From Gilliamella sp. wkB112 (lineage in GTDB: Bacteria > Pseudomonadota > Gammaproteobacteria > Enterobacterales > Orbaceae), in the NCBI RefSeq assembly GCF_001690685.1, contig NZ_LZGL01000018.1, forward strand, positions 62,001 to 126,000: a stretch of 64,000 bases of DNA, in the 5' to 3' direction. The notes under the pieces were generated by a model, which was not told the DNA's origin, ran no database searches, and was given only the letters and a program-made list of their open reading frames with translations. The position numbers and the translations under genes were made by a program. How positions within the stretch are numbered: the stretch's first letter is position 1; each line of letters begins with the position of its first letter. Of the stretch, positions 56,109 through 64,000 are shown in pieces.

Positions 56109-56498
56109 ATGCTTATTGAACATTCACCACAACAATTTATGACTGTTAACTTTGAATCACCATTCCAACAAGTTTTACAGCAACAACGACCTTTATTACG
56201 TTCTTTTAATAAAGCTAAAAAATGGCAATTATGGTTATCCGACCGCCCAATGCTAAAACGTTCATGGGTAAATATTGCCGGTCTGGATAAACAAAAAGTA
56301 GTTCATTTAGCTAATCTTAATAACGAAAATTTGATTTCAACTATTGAAAAGGCTTTACGTAGTCAGACTTGCAGTTATGTTGTTGCTTGCATAAATCATC
56401 TTAATGAACAAGATAAACAACGCATTCAACAAGCAGTTTTAGCCAGTGATACCTGTTTGCTTTTAGTACAGGATGATCAACCAATACAATATCATTAA
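56109..56498 (+). CDS. sulA: SOS cell division inhibitor SulA
   Basis: 129 residues. It resembles SulA, which binds FtsZ to halt division during DNA damage: WQLWLSDRPMLKRSWVNIAG (E. coli WQLWLT...REWV..SGL), then KVVHLANLN and IEKALRSQTCSYVVACINHL. It is shorter than E. coli SulA (169), lacking part of the N-terminus and most of the tail beyond DDQPIQYH; the FtsZ-binding core is kept. Control by LexA is supported by the box upstream. Confidence 0.88.
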   Translation: MLIEHSPQQFMTVNFESPFQQVLQQQRPLLRSFNKAKKWQLWLSDRPMLKRSWVNIAGLDKQKVVHLANLNNENLISTIEKALRSQTCSYVVACINHLNEQDKQRIQQAVLASDTCLLLVQDDQPIQYH

Positions 56499-56510
56499 GT
56501 CTATAAAATT

Positions 56511-56539
56511 AAGTAGGATACTAGATTGGAATCCTACTT
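56511..56539 (+). terminator. hairpin after sulA
   Basis: AAGTAGGAT / ATCCTACTT, a 9-bp stem with an 11-base loop, 12 bases after the sulA stop; no strong T-run. Confidence 0.55.
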
Positions 56540-56942
56540 GGTGATATGGAGTTTAATTTTAGCTGACTAACTCAGTTGTACTAAATGATTTAGTAGTAAG
56601 CTTTTTTTTAATATAAAAAAATAAAATAAACATCAATAGGAGATCTATGCATAGTATAGGTACATTGAAATAATCGCTAATGTCAGTAACTAATATTATT
56701 AACCAATAATAGCTAGTAGAATGGTTTCATGAATAAGCAATATGGTGAAAACTGTTTTTTTGCATTTAAATAGCCTTTTTATCGATGCTCATTTTATTAA
56801 TATTAGTGAAAATCTTATCCCATTTATTATTTTACACCAATATGTGTTAATGCTATCTCCTCAGTGCTCCCTCCTTCAAAGTTGAAATAACCTTTAGTCA
56901 ATAATACCTACTAGTTAATTCTGATTTATTATATAAATAATA
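56540..56942. other. gene-free stretch with a micro-ORF
   Basis: About 400 bases with no full gene. An ATG at 56647 has AGGAG 5 bases upstream and encodes only MHSIGTLK before a stop, like a gene start with its body lost. The remainder is AT-rich with no named element until the promoter of the SRPBCC-MarR pair. Confidence 0.35.
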
Positions 56943-56990
56943 TTGACTGTAAAAATAATAAGCAATATTATAATAAGTATACTTATTATA
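56943..56990 (+). promoter_or_regulatory. promoter and MarR-type operator of the SRPBCC-marR operon
   Basis: TTGACT, 17-base spacer, TATTAT at 56943-56971. A 22-bp perfect palindrome, 56969-56990 (core TAATAAGTATACTTATTA), overlaps the end of the -10 and the expected start site. Such a palindrome in front of a marR-containing operon is the usual autoregulatory operator. The RBS AAGGAG follows 2 bases later. Confidence 0.75.
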
Positions 56991-57004
56991 GTAAGGAGCC
57001 AACA

Positions 57005-57436
57005 ATGACACCTATATCCATTACTTTTACTGTACCAACTAGCGCTAATCCAGAAAAGGTTTGGCAATACTATACCAATATGCCTTTACGAAAATTATGG
57101 GAAACCGATCTTGAGGAATTTAGTCTTCAAGGTGAACTTAAAACTGGAGTAAAAGGTCTATTCAAACTACAAAACATGCCACCAATGGAAGTAACTTTAT
57201 CTAAAGTAATTGTTAATCAGGAATTTACAGAAGAATTTAATATCGATAATATCGGCAAGATATATTTTTCCCATCAAATAATAACAGTTGCCCCTAATCA
57301 ATATGCACTGAAAGCAGAAATAGCTTTACAACCTGATAATCAAATGGATGATAAATCATGTTATGATTTTATAAAACAAATCTCCGATGATATTATTGAT
57401 AAAGCCTATTTATTGAAAAATCTTATTGAAAGATAA
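57005..57436 (+). CDS. SRPBCC family protein
   Basis: 143 residues of the START/Bet v 1-like fold: opening ITFTVPTSANPEKVWQYYTN, with repeated beta strands and a C-terminal helix (DIIDKAYLLKNLIER). Such proteins hold hydrophobic ligands; the ligand is unknown. First gene behind a palindromic operator, 3 bases from a marR gene, so it is probably what that regulator controls. Confidence 0.75.
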   Translation: MTPISITFTVPTSANPEKVWQYYTNMPLRKLWETDLEEFSLQGELKTGVKGLFKLQNMPPMEVTLSKVIVNQEFTEEFNIDNIGKIYFSHQIITVAPNQYALKAEIALQPDNQMDDKSCYDFIKQISDDIIDKAYLLKNLIER

Positions 57437-57439
57437 ATT

Positions 57440-57898
57440 ATGACTAAAAAAGTTAAGTTTTTATCCAAATTCCAAAACGATGCTGATTCAGTCGGTTTTT
57501 TATTTATGAGAACTTATTCGTCTTGGCAAACTAGCATAAAAAAGTGCCTGAAACAGCAGTCGATTACGCATCCCCAATTTGTAGTATTGGCTACACTAGC
57601 CTATTTATCACAACAACCAGATGAAATAACTCAGGTTATTGTAGCTAATAAAACCAATATTGATGTAATGACAATTTCACAAATTCTGGAAAATTTAGAG
57701 AAAAAAGCCTTTATAACTCGCACTACATCGTTAAAAGATAGTCGTGCTAAATGCATTACCTTGACCCAAAGTGGTTTAGATATGGCCAATAAAACCGTGC
57801 CATTAGTCGAGCAAATAGATAAACAATTTTTTGCAAGTCTAGGTAAAGATGCTAAACAATTCAATAAGATGCTTTTGACGTTATTACAAGGTAACTAA
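57440..57898 (+). CDS. MarR family transcriptional regulator
   Basis: 152 residues with the winged-helix core: THPQFVVLATLAYL, then the recognition-helix region VMTISQILENLEKKAFITRT and the wing SLKDSRAKCITLTQSG. Dimerisation helices lie at both ends. Likely represses its own operon through the palindrome at 56969-56990. Its stop directly abuts the end of a convergent small gene. Confidence 0.9.
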   Translation: MTKKVKFLSKFQNDADSVGFLFMRTYSSWQTSIKKCLKQQSITHPQFVVLATLAYLSQQPDEITQVIVANKTNIDVMTISQILENLEKKAFITRTTSLKDSRAKCITLTQSGLDMANKTVPLVEQIDKQFFASLGKDAKQFNKMLLTLLQGN

Positions 57899-58153
57899 TT
57901 ATCTATTAACTCTGCCTTTAATCTGTTTATAAACAAAAGCAAAAATTAACCATAAGCAAAAGCCACAACCAGCACCGATTACTCCATAAACAGTGCCATA
58001 AGGGAAAATAATATAAAGAACGATATCGTAATTTAAATTCACTACCGGCTCAAAGTTGTCATTTAATGAAGGCATTGGTCCAAACTCAATAAATGCCATA
58101 AATAAACCCATCAAGAATCCTATAAGAATCAATAGATATTTAAATAATTTCAT
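57899..58153 (-). CDS. small membrane protein of unknown function
   Basis: 84 residues with two hydrophobic segments (about 4-22 and 47-72) and a basic C-terminus KQIKGRVNR. The ATG at 58153 has GGGA about 7 bases upstream; a longer frame is possible but weakly supported. Family not recognised. Convergent with marR without any gap. Confidence 0.6.
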   Translation of the reverse strand: MKLFKYLLILIGFLMGLFMAFIEFGPMPSLNDNFEPVVNLNYDIVLYIIFPYGTVYGVIGAGCGFCLWLIFAFVYKQIKGRVNR

Positions 58154-58251
58154 TATATTCCCGAAAAATTCACCATTAATCATGATTTTTAATAATCTAA
58201 TTTGTTTAATTTTATCATGTTATCGCTGAGATTATATAATAGACAATAAAA

Positions 58252-58269
58252 AACCACCCGAAGGTGGTT
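58252..58269 (-). terminator. terminator of the small lipoprotein gene at 58318
   Basis: AACCACC / GGTGGTT with a tetraloop that reads TTCG on the minus strand, followed there by TTTTATTG. Confidence 0.88.
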
Positions 58270-58317
58270 AGCAATGTTTTAATACATTAAATTATATTAG
58301 ATGTTTAGTTGTTTTTA

Positions 58318-58626
58318 TCAATCTAATTTATTAAGAGGATTTTCGACCTTTTCAGCAATTTCTAGAACTTCAGCTACTGTTTTACCATCTAATTTATTTT
58401 TAATAGCTTCCTGAGTTTTAACTTCATCACCTTTAGTTTCAAAAGCTGTTGCTACGGAAATTTTAACAATAGCTTGCTGAAATGCTTTTAGCTCATCTCC
58501 ATTTAAACTTTTAGATATTTCTTGTACAGAATTTTGCAAAGATTCTGTAGTACTGGCATCTATTTTTTTTTCACCACACGCGGTTAATAACGTAAGTGAT
58601 ATTAAAATAATCATTAGTTTTTTCAT
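58318..58626 (-). CDS. small lipoprotein, DUF6694-like
   Basis: 102 residues with lipobox LTAC (MKKLMIILISLTLLTAC). The mature part is helical and charged: ESLQNSVQEISKSLNGDELK, then LDGKTVAEVLEIAEKVE, the pattern of the small DUF6694 lipoproteins. Function unknown. It has its own terminator. Confidence 0.7.
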   Translation of the reverse strand: MKKLMIILISLTLLTACGEKKIDASTTESLQNSVQEISKSLNGDELKAFQQAIVKISVATAFETKGDEVKTQEAIKNKLDGKTVAEVLEIAEKVENPLNKLD

Positions 58627-58690
58627 TTTTATCTTCCTTTCAACGTTTTGAGTTTATTGTATTAATATAATTAAACAGAATAAAGTAAAT

Positions 58691-59155
58691 TTATTCTGTT
58701 TTACGATCGCAAGTTATTGCCATTTGAAATTTAGTAAAATCTTTTTCAATATCAGAATGGATTTCTCGAATAAGGTTGATTTTAAATTTATCATCAGATA
58801 AATAATCAATAGCTCTTATCGTTTTTGTATGGGCAATTGTATAGGATTCCGTTTCCTCTGGTTGATCATAATAGATAGCTAAATCAAATACTTTTGATTC
58901 CCCACCTATATTTCGATAAATCCGACCATCTTTTTTAAAAAATTTCATATTTATATTGTCAGCCTGACGGATACTATCATCAATAAACCGATTATATACC
59001 CAAGTGTCGATTTTATCGGAATGAACACCATTTTTCCAAGTATCCATTTTATACATACATTTCCAATCACCAATCAGCATATCTTCGGTTACTTGTTTTT
59101 TTTCACATCCAAATAAAACAAAACCGATAATACTCATTAATAGAGTTTTCTTCAT
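58691..59155 (-). CDS. lipoprotein of unknown function
   Basis: 154 residues with lipobox LFGC after a 16-residue signal. Beta-rich body starting ITEDM-like VTEDMLIGDWKCMYKMDTWK, a lipocalin-like opening (short GDW motif), with a second cysteine near the end (AITCDRK). No family assigned. It lies upstream of the DUF6694-like gene by 64 bases on the same strand. Confidence 0.65.
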   Translation of the reverse strand: MKKTLLMSIIGFVLFGCEKKQVTEDMLIGDWKCMYKMDTWKNGVHSDKIDTWVYNRFIDDSIRQADNINMKFFKKDGRIYRNIGGESKVFDLAIYYDQPEETESYTIAHTKTIRAIDYLSDDKFKINLIREIHSDIEKDFTKFQMAITCDRKTE

Positions 59156-59271
59156 CTTATTTCCATATAATTAAGTGAACTAATAGTACAAAATTTATAA
59201 AATTAGAGCAATGAAAAACTTAGTTTTATATATTAATATCCAATAGTCATAAACATATACAAACAAAAAAA

Positions 59272-59286
59272 CCTTGCTAAGCAAGG
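59272..59286 (-). terminator. terminator of guaA
   Basis: CCTTGC / GCAAGG with a 3-base loop, followed on the minus strand by TTTTTTTG. Confidence 0.85.
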
Positions 59287-59319
59287 CTTTTAGTCAATTC
59301 TTGGGTAATTGAGTTTGAA

Positions 59320-60903
59320 CTACTCCCACTCAATCGTTGCTGGGGGTTTGCCGCTAATATCGTAAACTACTCGGGAAATACCGTTGACTTCGTTGATGAT
59401 GCGATTCGAAACTCGACCTAGGAAATCATAAGGTAAATGAGCCCAATGAGCAGTCATAAAGTCGATAGTTTCGACTGCTCGCAATGAGACTACCCAATCG
59501 TATCTACGTCCATCCCCCATTACCCCAACTGAGCGTACTGGTAAAAATACCGTAAAAGCTTGGCTGACTTTGTGGTAAAGCTCTGCTTTGTAGAGTTCTT
59601 CAATGAAAATTGCATCAGCTTGACGCAATAGATCACAATAATCTTTTTTCACTTCACCAAGAACGCGTACACCTAAACCAGGACCAGGGAATGGGTGGCG
59701 ATATAGCATGTCATAAGGCAAGCCAAGTTCCAGACCAACTTTACGCACTTCATCTTTAAATAATTCCCGTAATGGTTCAACTAAGCCCATTTTCATGTCT
59801 TCGGGTAAACCACCAACATTATGGTGAGATTTGATCACGTGAGCTTTACCTGTGTCAGCCGCAGCAGATTCAATTACATCTGGGTAAATCGTCCCTTGAG
59901 CTAGCCATTTTACATCTTTAAGTTTAGCGGCTTCTTCATCAAAAACAGCCACAAATTCACGACCAATAATTTTGCGTTTGGCTTCTGGATCAGCTTCACC
60001 TTTGAGAGCGGTTAAGAAACGGTCTTCAGCGTTCACAGCAATAATATTTAATCCAAATTTGTTGCCAAACATATCCATAACTTGTTGCGCTTCATTTAAG
60101 CGTAATAATCCATGATCAACAAATACACACGTAAGTTGATCACCAATTGCTTGATGCAATAATAATGCAGTTACTGATGAATCCACTCCGCCTGATAAAC
60201 CTAATAACACTTTGTCATTACCAACTTGTTGTTTAATTCGTGCTATGGCATCAGTAATAATTGATGATGGTGTCCATAATTTTTCACAATGACAGATATC
60301 AATCACAAATCGTTGAAGTAATTCAAACCCTTTAACCGTATGGGTAACTTCTGGATGAAACTGTACACCATAAAAATGTTTATCATCGTTAGCCATTATC
60401 GCGAATGGACAACTTTCCGTTTGACCAACTACTTTGAAACTATCAGGAATGGCAGTTACTTTATCGCCATGACTCATCCATACATCTAATTGATTGATGC
60501 CGTCTTGAGTAGTGCTATCTAAAATGCCATCAGTTAATTTAGATGAACCTACAATATCTACTTTTGCATAGCCAAATTCACGTTGATTAGATCCGGTAAC
60601 TTTACCATTGTTTCCAACTTGAATAGCCATGGTTTGCATGCCATAGCAAATACCTAGTACCGGCACACCTGCATCAAATACATATTCTGGTGCTCTAGGA
60701 CTATTGGCTTCAGTAGTACTTTCGGGACTACCGGATAAAATAATTCCTTTAGGATTAAACTGTTTAATTTTTTCTTCAGACACATCCCACGGCCAAAGTT
60801 CACAGTACACGCCGATTTCACGTACTCTACGAGCAATTAACTGAGTCACTTGCGAACCAAAATCAAGAATTAATATGCGCTGTTGATGGATGTCTGTTTT
60901 CAT
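59320..60903 (-). CDS. guaA: GMP synthase (glutamine-hydrolysing)
   Basis: Converts XMP to GMP. 527 residues (E. coli 525). Class I glutamine amidotransferase domain with Cys86 in [10 protein letters not shown] and the His/Glu pair in [10 protein letters not shown]-loop ATP pyrophosphatase [13 protein letters not shown] near 235; C-terminal dimer domain ending [12 protein letters not shown]. guaB, its usual operon partner, is not upstream: pta is. Confidence 0.97.
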   Translation of the reverse strand: MKTDIHQQRILILDFGSQVTQLIARRVREIGVYCELWPWDVSEEKIKQFNPKGIILSGSPESTTEANSPRAPEYVFDAGVPVLGICYGMQTMAIQVGNNGKVTGSNQREFGYAKVDIVGSSKLTDGILDSTTQDGINQLDVWMSHGDKVTAIPDSFKVVGQTESCPFAIMANDDKHFYGVQFHPEVTHTVKGFELLQRFVIDICHCEKLWTPSSIITDAIARIKQQVGNDKVLLGLSGGVDSSVTALLLHQAIGDQLTCVFVDHGLLRLNEAQQVMDMFGNKFGLNIIAVNAEDRFLTALKGEADPEAKRKIIGREFVAVFDEEAAKLKDVKWLAQGTIYPDVIESAAADTGKAHVIKSHHNVGGLPEDMKMGLVEPLRELFKDEVRKVGLELGLPYDMLYRHPFPGPGLGVRVLGEVKKDYCDLLRQADAIFIEELYKAELYHKVSQAFTVFLPVRSVGVMGDGRRYDWVVSLRAVETIDFMTAHWAHLPYDFLGRVSNRIINEVNGISRVVYDISGKPPATIEWE

Positions 60904-60937
60904 TAATTTATACCTAACTTATGAAATAATATAAAAA

Positions 60938-60966
60938 ATAAGAGGTGATATTGTATCACCTCTTAT
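60938..60966 (-). terminator. terminator of pta
   Basis: 13-bp perfect stem ATAAGAGGTGATA / TATCACCTCTTAT with a 3-base loop and a following TTTTTT on the minus strand, between pta and guaA. Confidence 0.92.
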
Positions 60967-60991
60967 CTATAGTTTGAACTTACTGCTAAGT

Positions 60992-63142
60992 TTATTTTGC
61001 AGTGGTTTGTTCTTGTGCAGATTGAATTGCTGTTAATGCAATAGTATAGACGATGTCATCAACTAATGCTCCACGAGACAAGTCATTAACAGGTTTACGC
61101 ATACCTTGTAACATCGGTCCAATAGATACCAGATCAGCAGAACGTTGTACTGCTTTATAAGTGGTATTACCTGTATTAAGATCAGGGAAGATAAATACTG
61201 TTGCTCTACCCGCTACTTTAGAATTTGGTGCTTTAGATTTAGCAACATCTGGCATTACCGCAGCATCATATTGTAATGGACCATCAATCATAAGATCTGG
61301 GCGTTTTTCTTGAGCAATTTTAGTTGCTTCTTTCACTTTTTCAACGTCAGCACCTTGACCTGAGCTACCTGTTGAGTATGAGATCATTGCTACCCGAGGT
61401 TCAATACCAAAGGCAATGGCGGTGTCTGCTGATTGAATAGCAATCTCAGCTAATTCTTGTGCATTTGGATCTGGATTAATTGCACAGTCACCATAAATGT
61501 ATACTTGATCTGGCATCAACATAAAGAACACTGACGATACTAATGAGCTACCTGGAGCTGTTTTAATTAACTGTAATGGTGGGCGAATAGTATTGGCGGT
61601 GGTATGAACTGCACCTGAAACTAAGCCATCAACTTCATTAGCTTCTAACATCATGGTACCAAGTACCACATTATCAGCTAGCTGTTCGCGAGCGATAACT
61701 TCAGTCATACCTTTATTTTTACGTAACTCAACTAAACGCGGGACATATTTTTCACGAATTGCTTCAGGATCAACAATCTCAATTCCTTTACCTAAGGTTA
61801 CACCTTGTGTCGCTGCTACTTTACGTACTTCATCAGGATTACCAATTAGCACACATTTAGCAATATCACGTTCCGCACAAATTGCTGCAGCTTTAATGGT
61901 TCTAGGTTCATCTCCTTCAGGTAATACCACTATTTTTTTAGCATTACGCGCTAGTTCTGTTAATTGATAACGGAACGCTGGTGGCGATAATCTACGAATT
62001 GAACTTACTACTTCTTTTAAAGTTTTGATCCATTTAGAATCAATATGATCAGCTACATAATTTTGGGTGTTTTCCATACGTTCTTTATCGTCAACTGGAA
62101 TTTCCAAATTAAAATGCTGTAAATTTATGGATGTTTGGAAAGTATTAGTTTGCACAGTAAATACTGGTAAACCTCTATCAAATGCCGGTTGACATAATTT
62201 ATAGATTTTTTCATCTATATCATAGCCACCTGTTAATAATACCCCACCAATAGAAACGCCATTCATCACTGCTAAACAGATAGTTACTAAAACATCGGCA
62301 CGATCAGCTGAAGTCACTAGTAAAGCATCTGGTTGTAAATGGTTGATAATATTAGGTACACTTCGTGAGCAGAATGAAATATGTTTAATTCGGCGATTTT
62401 TGATATTACCTTCATTTATGATTTTAGCTTTAATATGATTTGCAATATCAATAGTTCGGCAAGCACTAAGATCGATATTCCATGGAATACAACCAAGCAC
62501 CGGTAATGGACTATTAGCATTTAAATCTGCGATTGTGATATTTTTATTATCAAATTTTGGCGTATGATAGATTTCGGCAACATCTGGACGAGCAAGACTT
62601 TGTTCTTCTACTGGAGCATTGACTTTATTAACAATTACACCCATGATTTTTTCATTTTTGATACCACCAAAATTTGAACGTGCAATTTCAATACGATCTT
62701 TTAATTGTTCTGGTGAATCAGTTCCCATATTTACCACAAAAATAATCTCAGCACCTAATGTTTTGGCGATATTATTATTAAGTTCGTTAGCAAATGGATA
62801 ATCAGTGGTTGGTACAATACCTTCAACTAAAACTACATCAGCACCTTTAGTATTTTCAGCATAACGTGCCACAATTTCTTCCATTAAAACATCTAATTGA
62901 TTTAAACTTAAAAGGTTTTCAACATGGCTCATTTTAAGCGGTGTTAACGCTGGAATTTTAGTGTTATGACTGATTAGTAATGTAGTATTGTCTGGTGCAT
63001 CGCCACCAGCTCTTGGTTGCGCTACTGGTTTAAAAACATTAAGATTAATACCTTGACGCTCCATCGCTCGAATAACACCAAGACTCACACCTGTTAGACC
63101 AACATTGGTACCGGTTGGAATTAGCATAATTGTACGAGACAT
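60992..63142 (-). CDS. pta: phosphate acetyltransferase
   Basis: Interconverts acetyl-CoA and acetyl phosphate. 716 residues (E. coli 714): N-terminal P-loop/cobyric-acid-synthase-like domain ([20 protein letters not shown]), central DRTGG domain, and the catalytic PTA domain from about 390 ([44 protein letters not shown]). Directly downstream of ackA on the same strand, separated by a terminator-like hairpin. Confidence 0.97.
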   Translation of the reverse strand: MSRTIMLIPTGTNVGLTGVSLGVIRAMERQGINLNVFKPVAQPRAGGDAPDNTTLLISHNTKIPALTPLKMSHVENLLSLNQLDVLMEEIVARYAENTKGADVVLVEGIVPTTDYPFANELNNNIAKTLGAEIIFVVNMGTDSPEQLKDRIEIARSNFGGIKNEKIMGVIVNKVNAPVEEQSLARPDVAEIYHTPKFDNKNITIADLNANSPLPVLGCIPWNIDLSACRTIDIANHIKAKIINEGNIKNRRIKHISFCSRSVPNIINHLQPDALLVTSADRADVLVTICLAVMNGVSIGGVLLTGGYDIDEKIYKLCQPAFDRGLPVFTVQTNTFQTSINLQHFNLEIPVDDKERMENTQNYVADHIDSKWIKTLKEVVSSIRRLSPPAFRYQLTELARNAKKIVVLPEGDEPRTIKAAAICAERDIAKCVLIGNPDEVRKVAATQGVTLGKGIEIVDPEAIREKYVPRLVELRKNKGMTEVIAREQLADNVVLGTMMLEANEVDGLVSGAVHTTANTIRPPLQLIKTAPGSSLVSSVFFMLMPDQVYIYGDCAINPDPNAQELAEIAIQSADTAIAFGIEPRVAMISYSTGSSGQGADVEKVKEATKIAQEKRPDLMIDGPLQYDAAVMPDVAKSKAPNSKVAGRATVFIFPDLNTGNTTYKAVQRSADLVSIGPMLQGMRKPVNDLSRGALVDDIVYTIALTAIQSAQEQTTAK

Positions 63143-63178
63143 AATTTATTTCCTCTGAATTCTTTATTAAATAAAAAC

Positions 63179-63199
63179 AAACCGCCATGTAGGCGGTTT
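63179..63199 (-). terminator. terminator or attenuator between ackA and pta
   Basis: AAACCGCC / GGCGGTTT, an 8-bp stem with a 5-base loop, followed on the minus strand by TGTTTTTA. It ends ackA and may pass some transcription into pta. Confidence 0.8.
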
Positions 63200-63209
63200 T
63201 GATTGTTAA

Positions 63210-64000
63210 TTACGCAGTAAGACGCGCAGCATCTTGAGCAATGACAAGTTCTTCATTAGTTGGAATAACCATTGCTACAGTTGAACCATCTTTAGTAATT
63301 ATGCCACCATTACCAAAACGAGCTGCTAAATTACGATCATGATCAAGTTCAAAACCAAGAATAGTTAATTTTTCCATTGTTAATCGGCGTACTTCATCAG
63401 AATTCTCACCAATACCACCAGTGAATACAATGGCATCTAAACGACCATCTAATAACATCGCATAACCACCAATATATTTAACTAATCGGTGCACAAATAC
63501 ATCTAATGCATTTTTGGCATTTTCATCTTTACTATAATGTTCAGTTACATAACGACAATCGCTACTAACACCTGTTAAGCCTAATAACCCTGATTTTTTG
63601 TTTAATAGATTATTAATATCCGCCACGGACATTTTTAAGTTATCGTGTAAGAAGAACATGATAGCAGGATCAATATCACCACTACGGGTACCCATTACTA
63701 ACCCTTCAAGTGGTGTTAATCCCATTGAAGTTTCTACACATTTACCATTTTTAACTGCAGTAATTGAAGCACCATTACCCAAGTGGCAAGTAATAACATT
63801 AGTTTGTTCAACAGGTTTATTTAATACTTTAGCAGCTTCACGACTTACATAATAATGGCTAGTACCATGTGCACCATAACGACGAATACCATGCTTAGTA
63901 TAAAGTTCATTAGGAATGGCATACAAATATGCCTCTTTTGGCATTGTAGTATGAAAAGCAGTATCAAATACCGCCACATTTTTGTCTTTTAAATGCGGAA
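63210..64000 (-). CDS. ackA: acetate kinase, 5' part outside the window
   Basis: Makes ATP and acetate from acetyl phosphate. About 263 codons are present, the C-terminal two thirds of a roughly 400-residue enzyme; the frame runs through the right edge without a start. Motifs: [61 protein letters not shown] and [14 protein letters not shown]. Upstream of pta, the standard order. Confidence 0.97.
   Translation of the reverse strand, partial: PHLKDKNVAVFDTAFHTTMPKEAYLYAIPNELYTKHGIRRYGAHGTSHYYVSREAAKVLNKPVEQTNVITCHLGNGASITAVKNGKCVETSMGLTPLEGLVMGTRSGDIDPAIMFFLHDNLKMSVADINNLLNKKSGLLGLTGVSSDCRYVTEHYSKDENAKNALDVFVHRLVKYIGGYAMLLDGRLDAIVFTGGIGENSDEVRRLTMEKLTILGFELDHDRNLAARFGNGGIITKDGSTVAMVIPTNEELVIAQDAARLTA

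Noticed and set aside
61653-61967. 104-codon plus-strand open frame inside pta
   Set aside because: Shadow of pta; low-complexity Ser/Thr composition.

Overview
The window looks like chromosome of an AT-rich gammaproteobacterium. Almost every housekeeping gene matches an Escherichia coli counterpart in length and motifs (argE, rnz, yccJ, yaaA, yggL, rhlE, clcA, hemA-lolB-ispE, lolCDE, mfd, mmuPM, sulA, guaA, pta-ackA). The low GC and the many small unknown lipoproteins suggest the family Orbaceae (Gilliamella and relatives, insect gut symbionts). That placement is an inference from remembered families, not from a search. No phage, insertion sequence, CRISPR array or rRNA was found; one tRNA-Leu(CAA) is present.

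Layout. 0-9 kb: a truncated secreted protein, argE facing rnz-yccJ, yaaA, two carriers, an unknown secreted protein with a duplicated 3' remnant beside it, yggL-rhlE and a small membrane protein. 9-15 kb: a TonB-dependent receptor under a near-ideal Fur box, clcA, and the RNA repair / ribosome rescue pair rtcB-prfH. 15-24 kb is the accessory part: lipoproteins, an orphan MetQ-like protein, a class A acid phosphatase sharing an upstream region and a CRP site with two paralogous lipoproteins, an adhesin-like protein with a very long leader, a relic of another adhesin, and a Sel1-type protein. 24-28 kb: tRNA-Leu, two small zinc/cysteine proteins, hemA divergent from lolB-ispE. 28-34 kb: YetF-like protein, a periplasmic PheC-like dehydratase, a three-gene VWA-kinase-regulator operon, apt. 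34-41 kb: nfi-trmN6, yigZ, an acetyltransferase, cfa, lolCDE. 41-50 kb: mfd followed by three tandem YdgA/DUF945 paralogues. 50-64 kb: mmuP-mmuM, a PEBP/AraC pair, ribE, crcB, SOS-controlled sulA, an SRPBCC-MarR pair, three small envelope proteins, guaA, pta and the 3' part of ackA.

How the genes work together. LolCDE releases lipoproteins toward the outer membrane and LolB inserts them there, and the window encodes about nine candidate lipoproteins. RtcB and PrfH form a linked repair/rescue module. MmuP imports S-methylmethionine and MmuM uses it to make methionine. Pta and AckA form the acetate/ATP branch. Four regulator sites can be read directly: Fur, CRP, LexA and a MarR-type operator.

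The strongest unusual signals are: (1) a 1.9-kb tandem segmental triplication of the mfd 3' end plus a YdgA-family gene, with a decayed mfd tail left in front of each extra copy; (2) a previously unnamed 40-bp interspersed repeat with fixed internal spacing, in three intergenic places and perhaps a fourth over the lolC start; (3) a VWA-protein/sensor-kinase/response-regulator operon; (4) a folded leader upstream of rtcB-prfH; (5) gene relics next to related intact genes.
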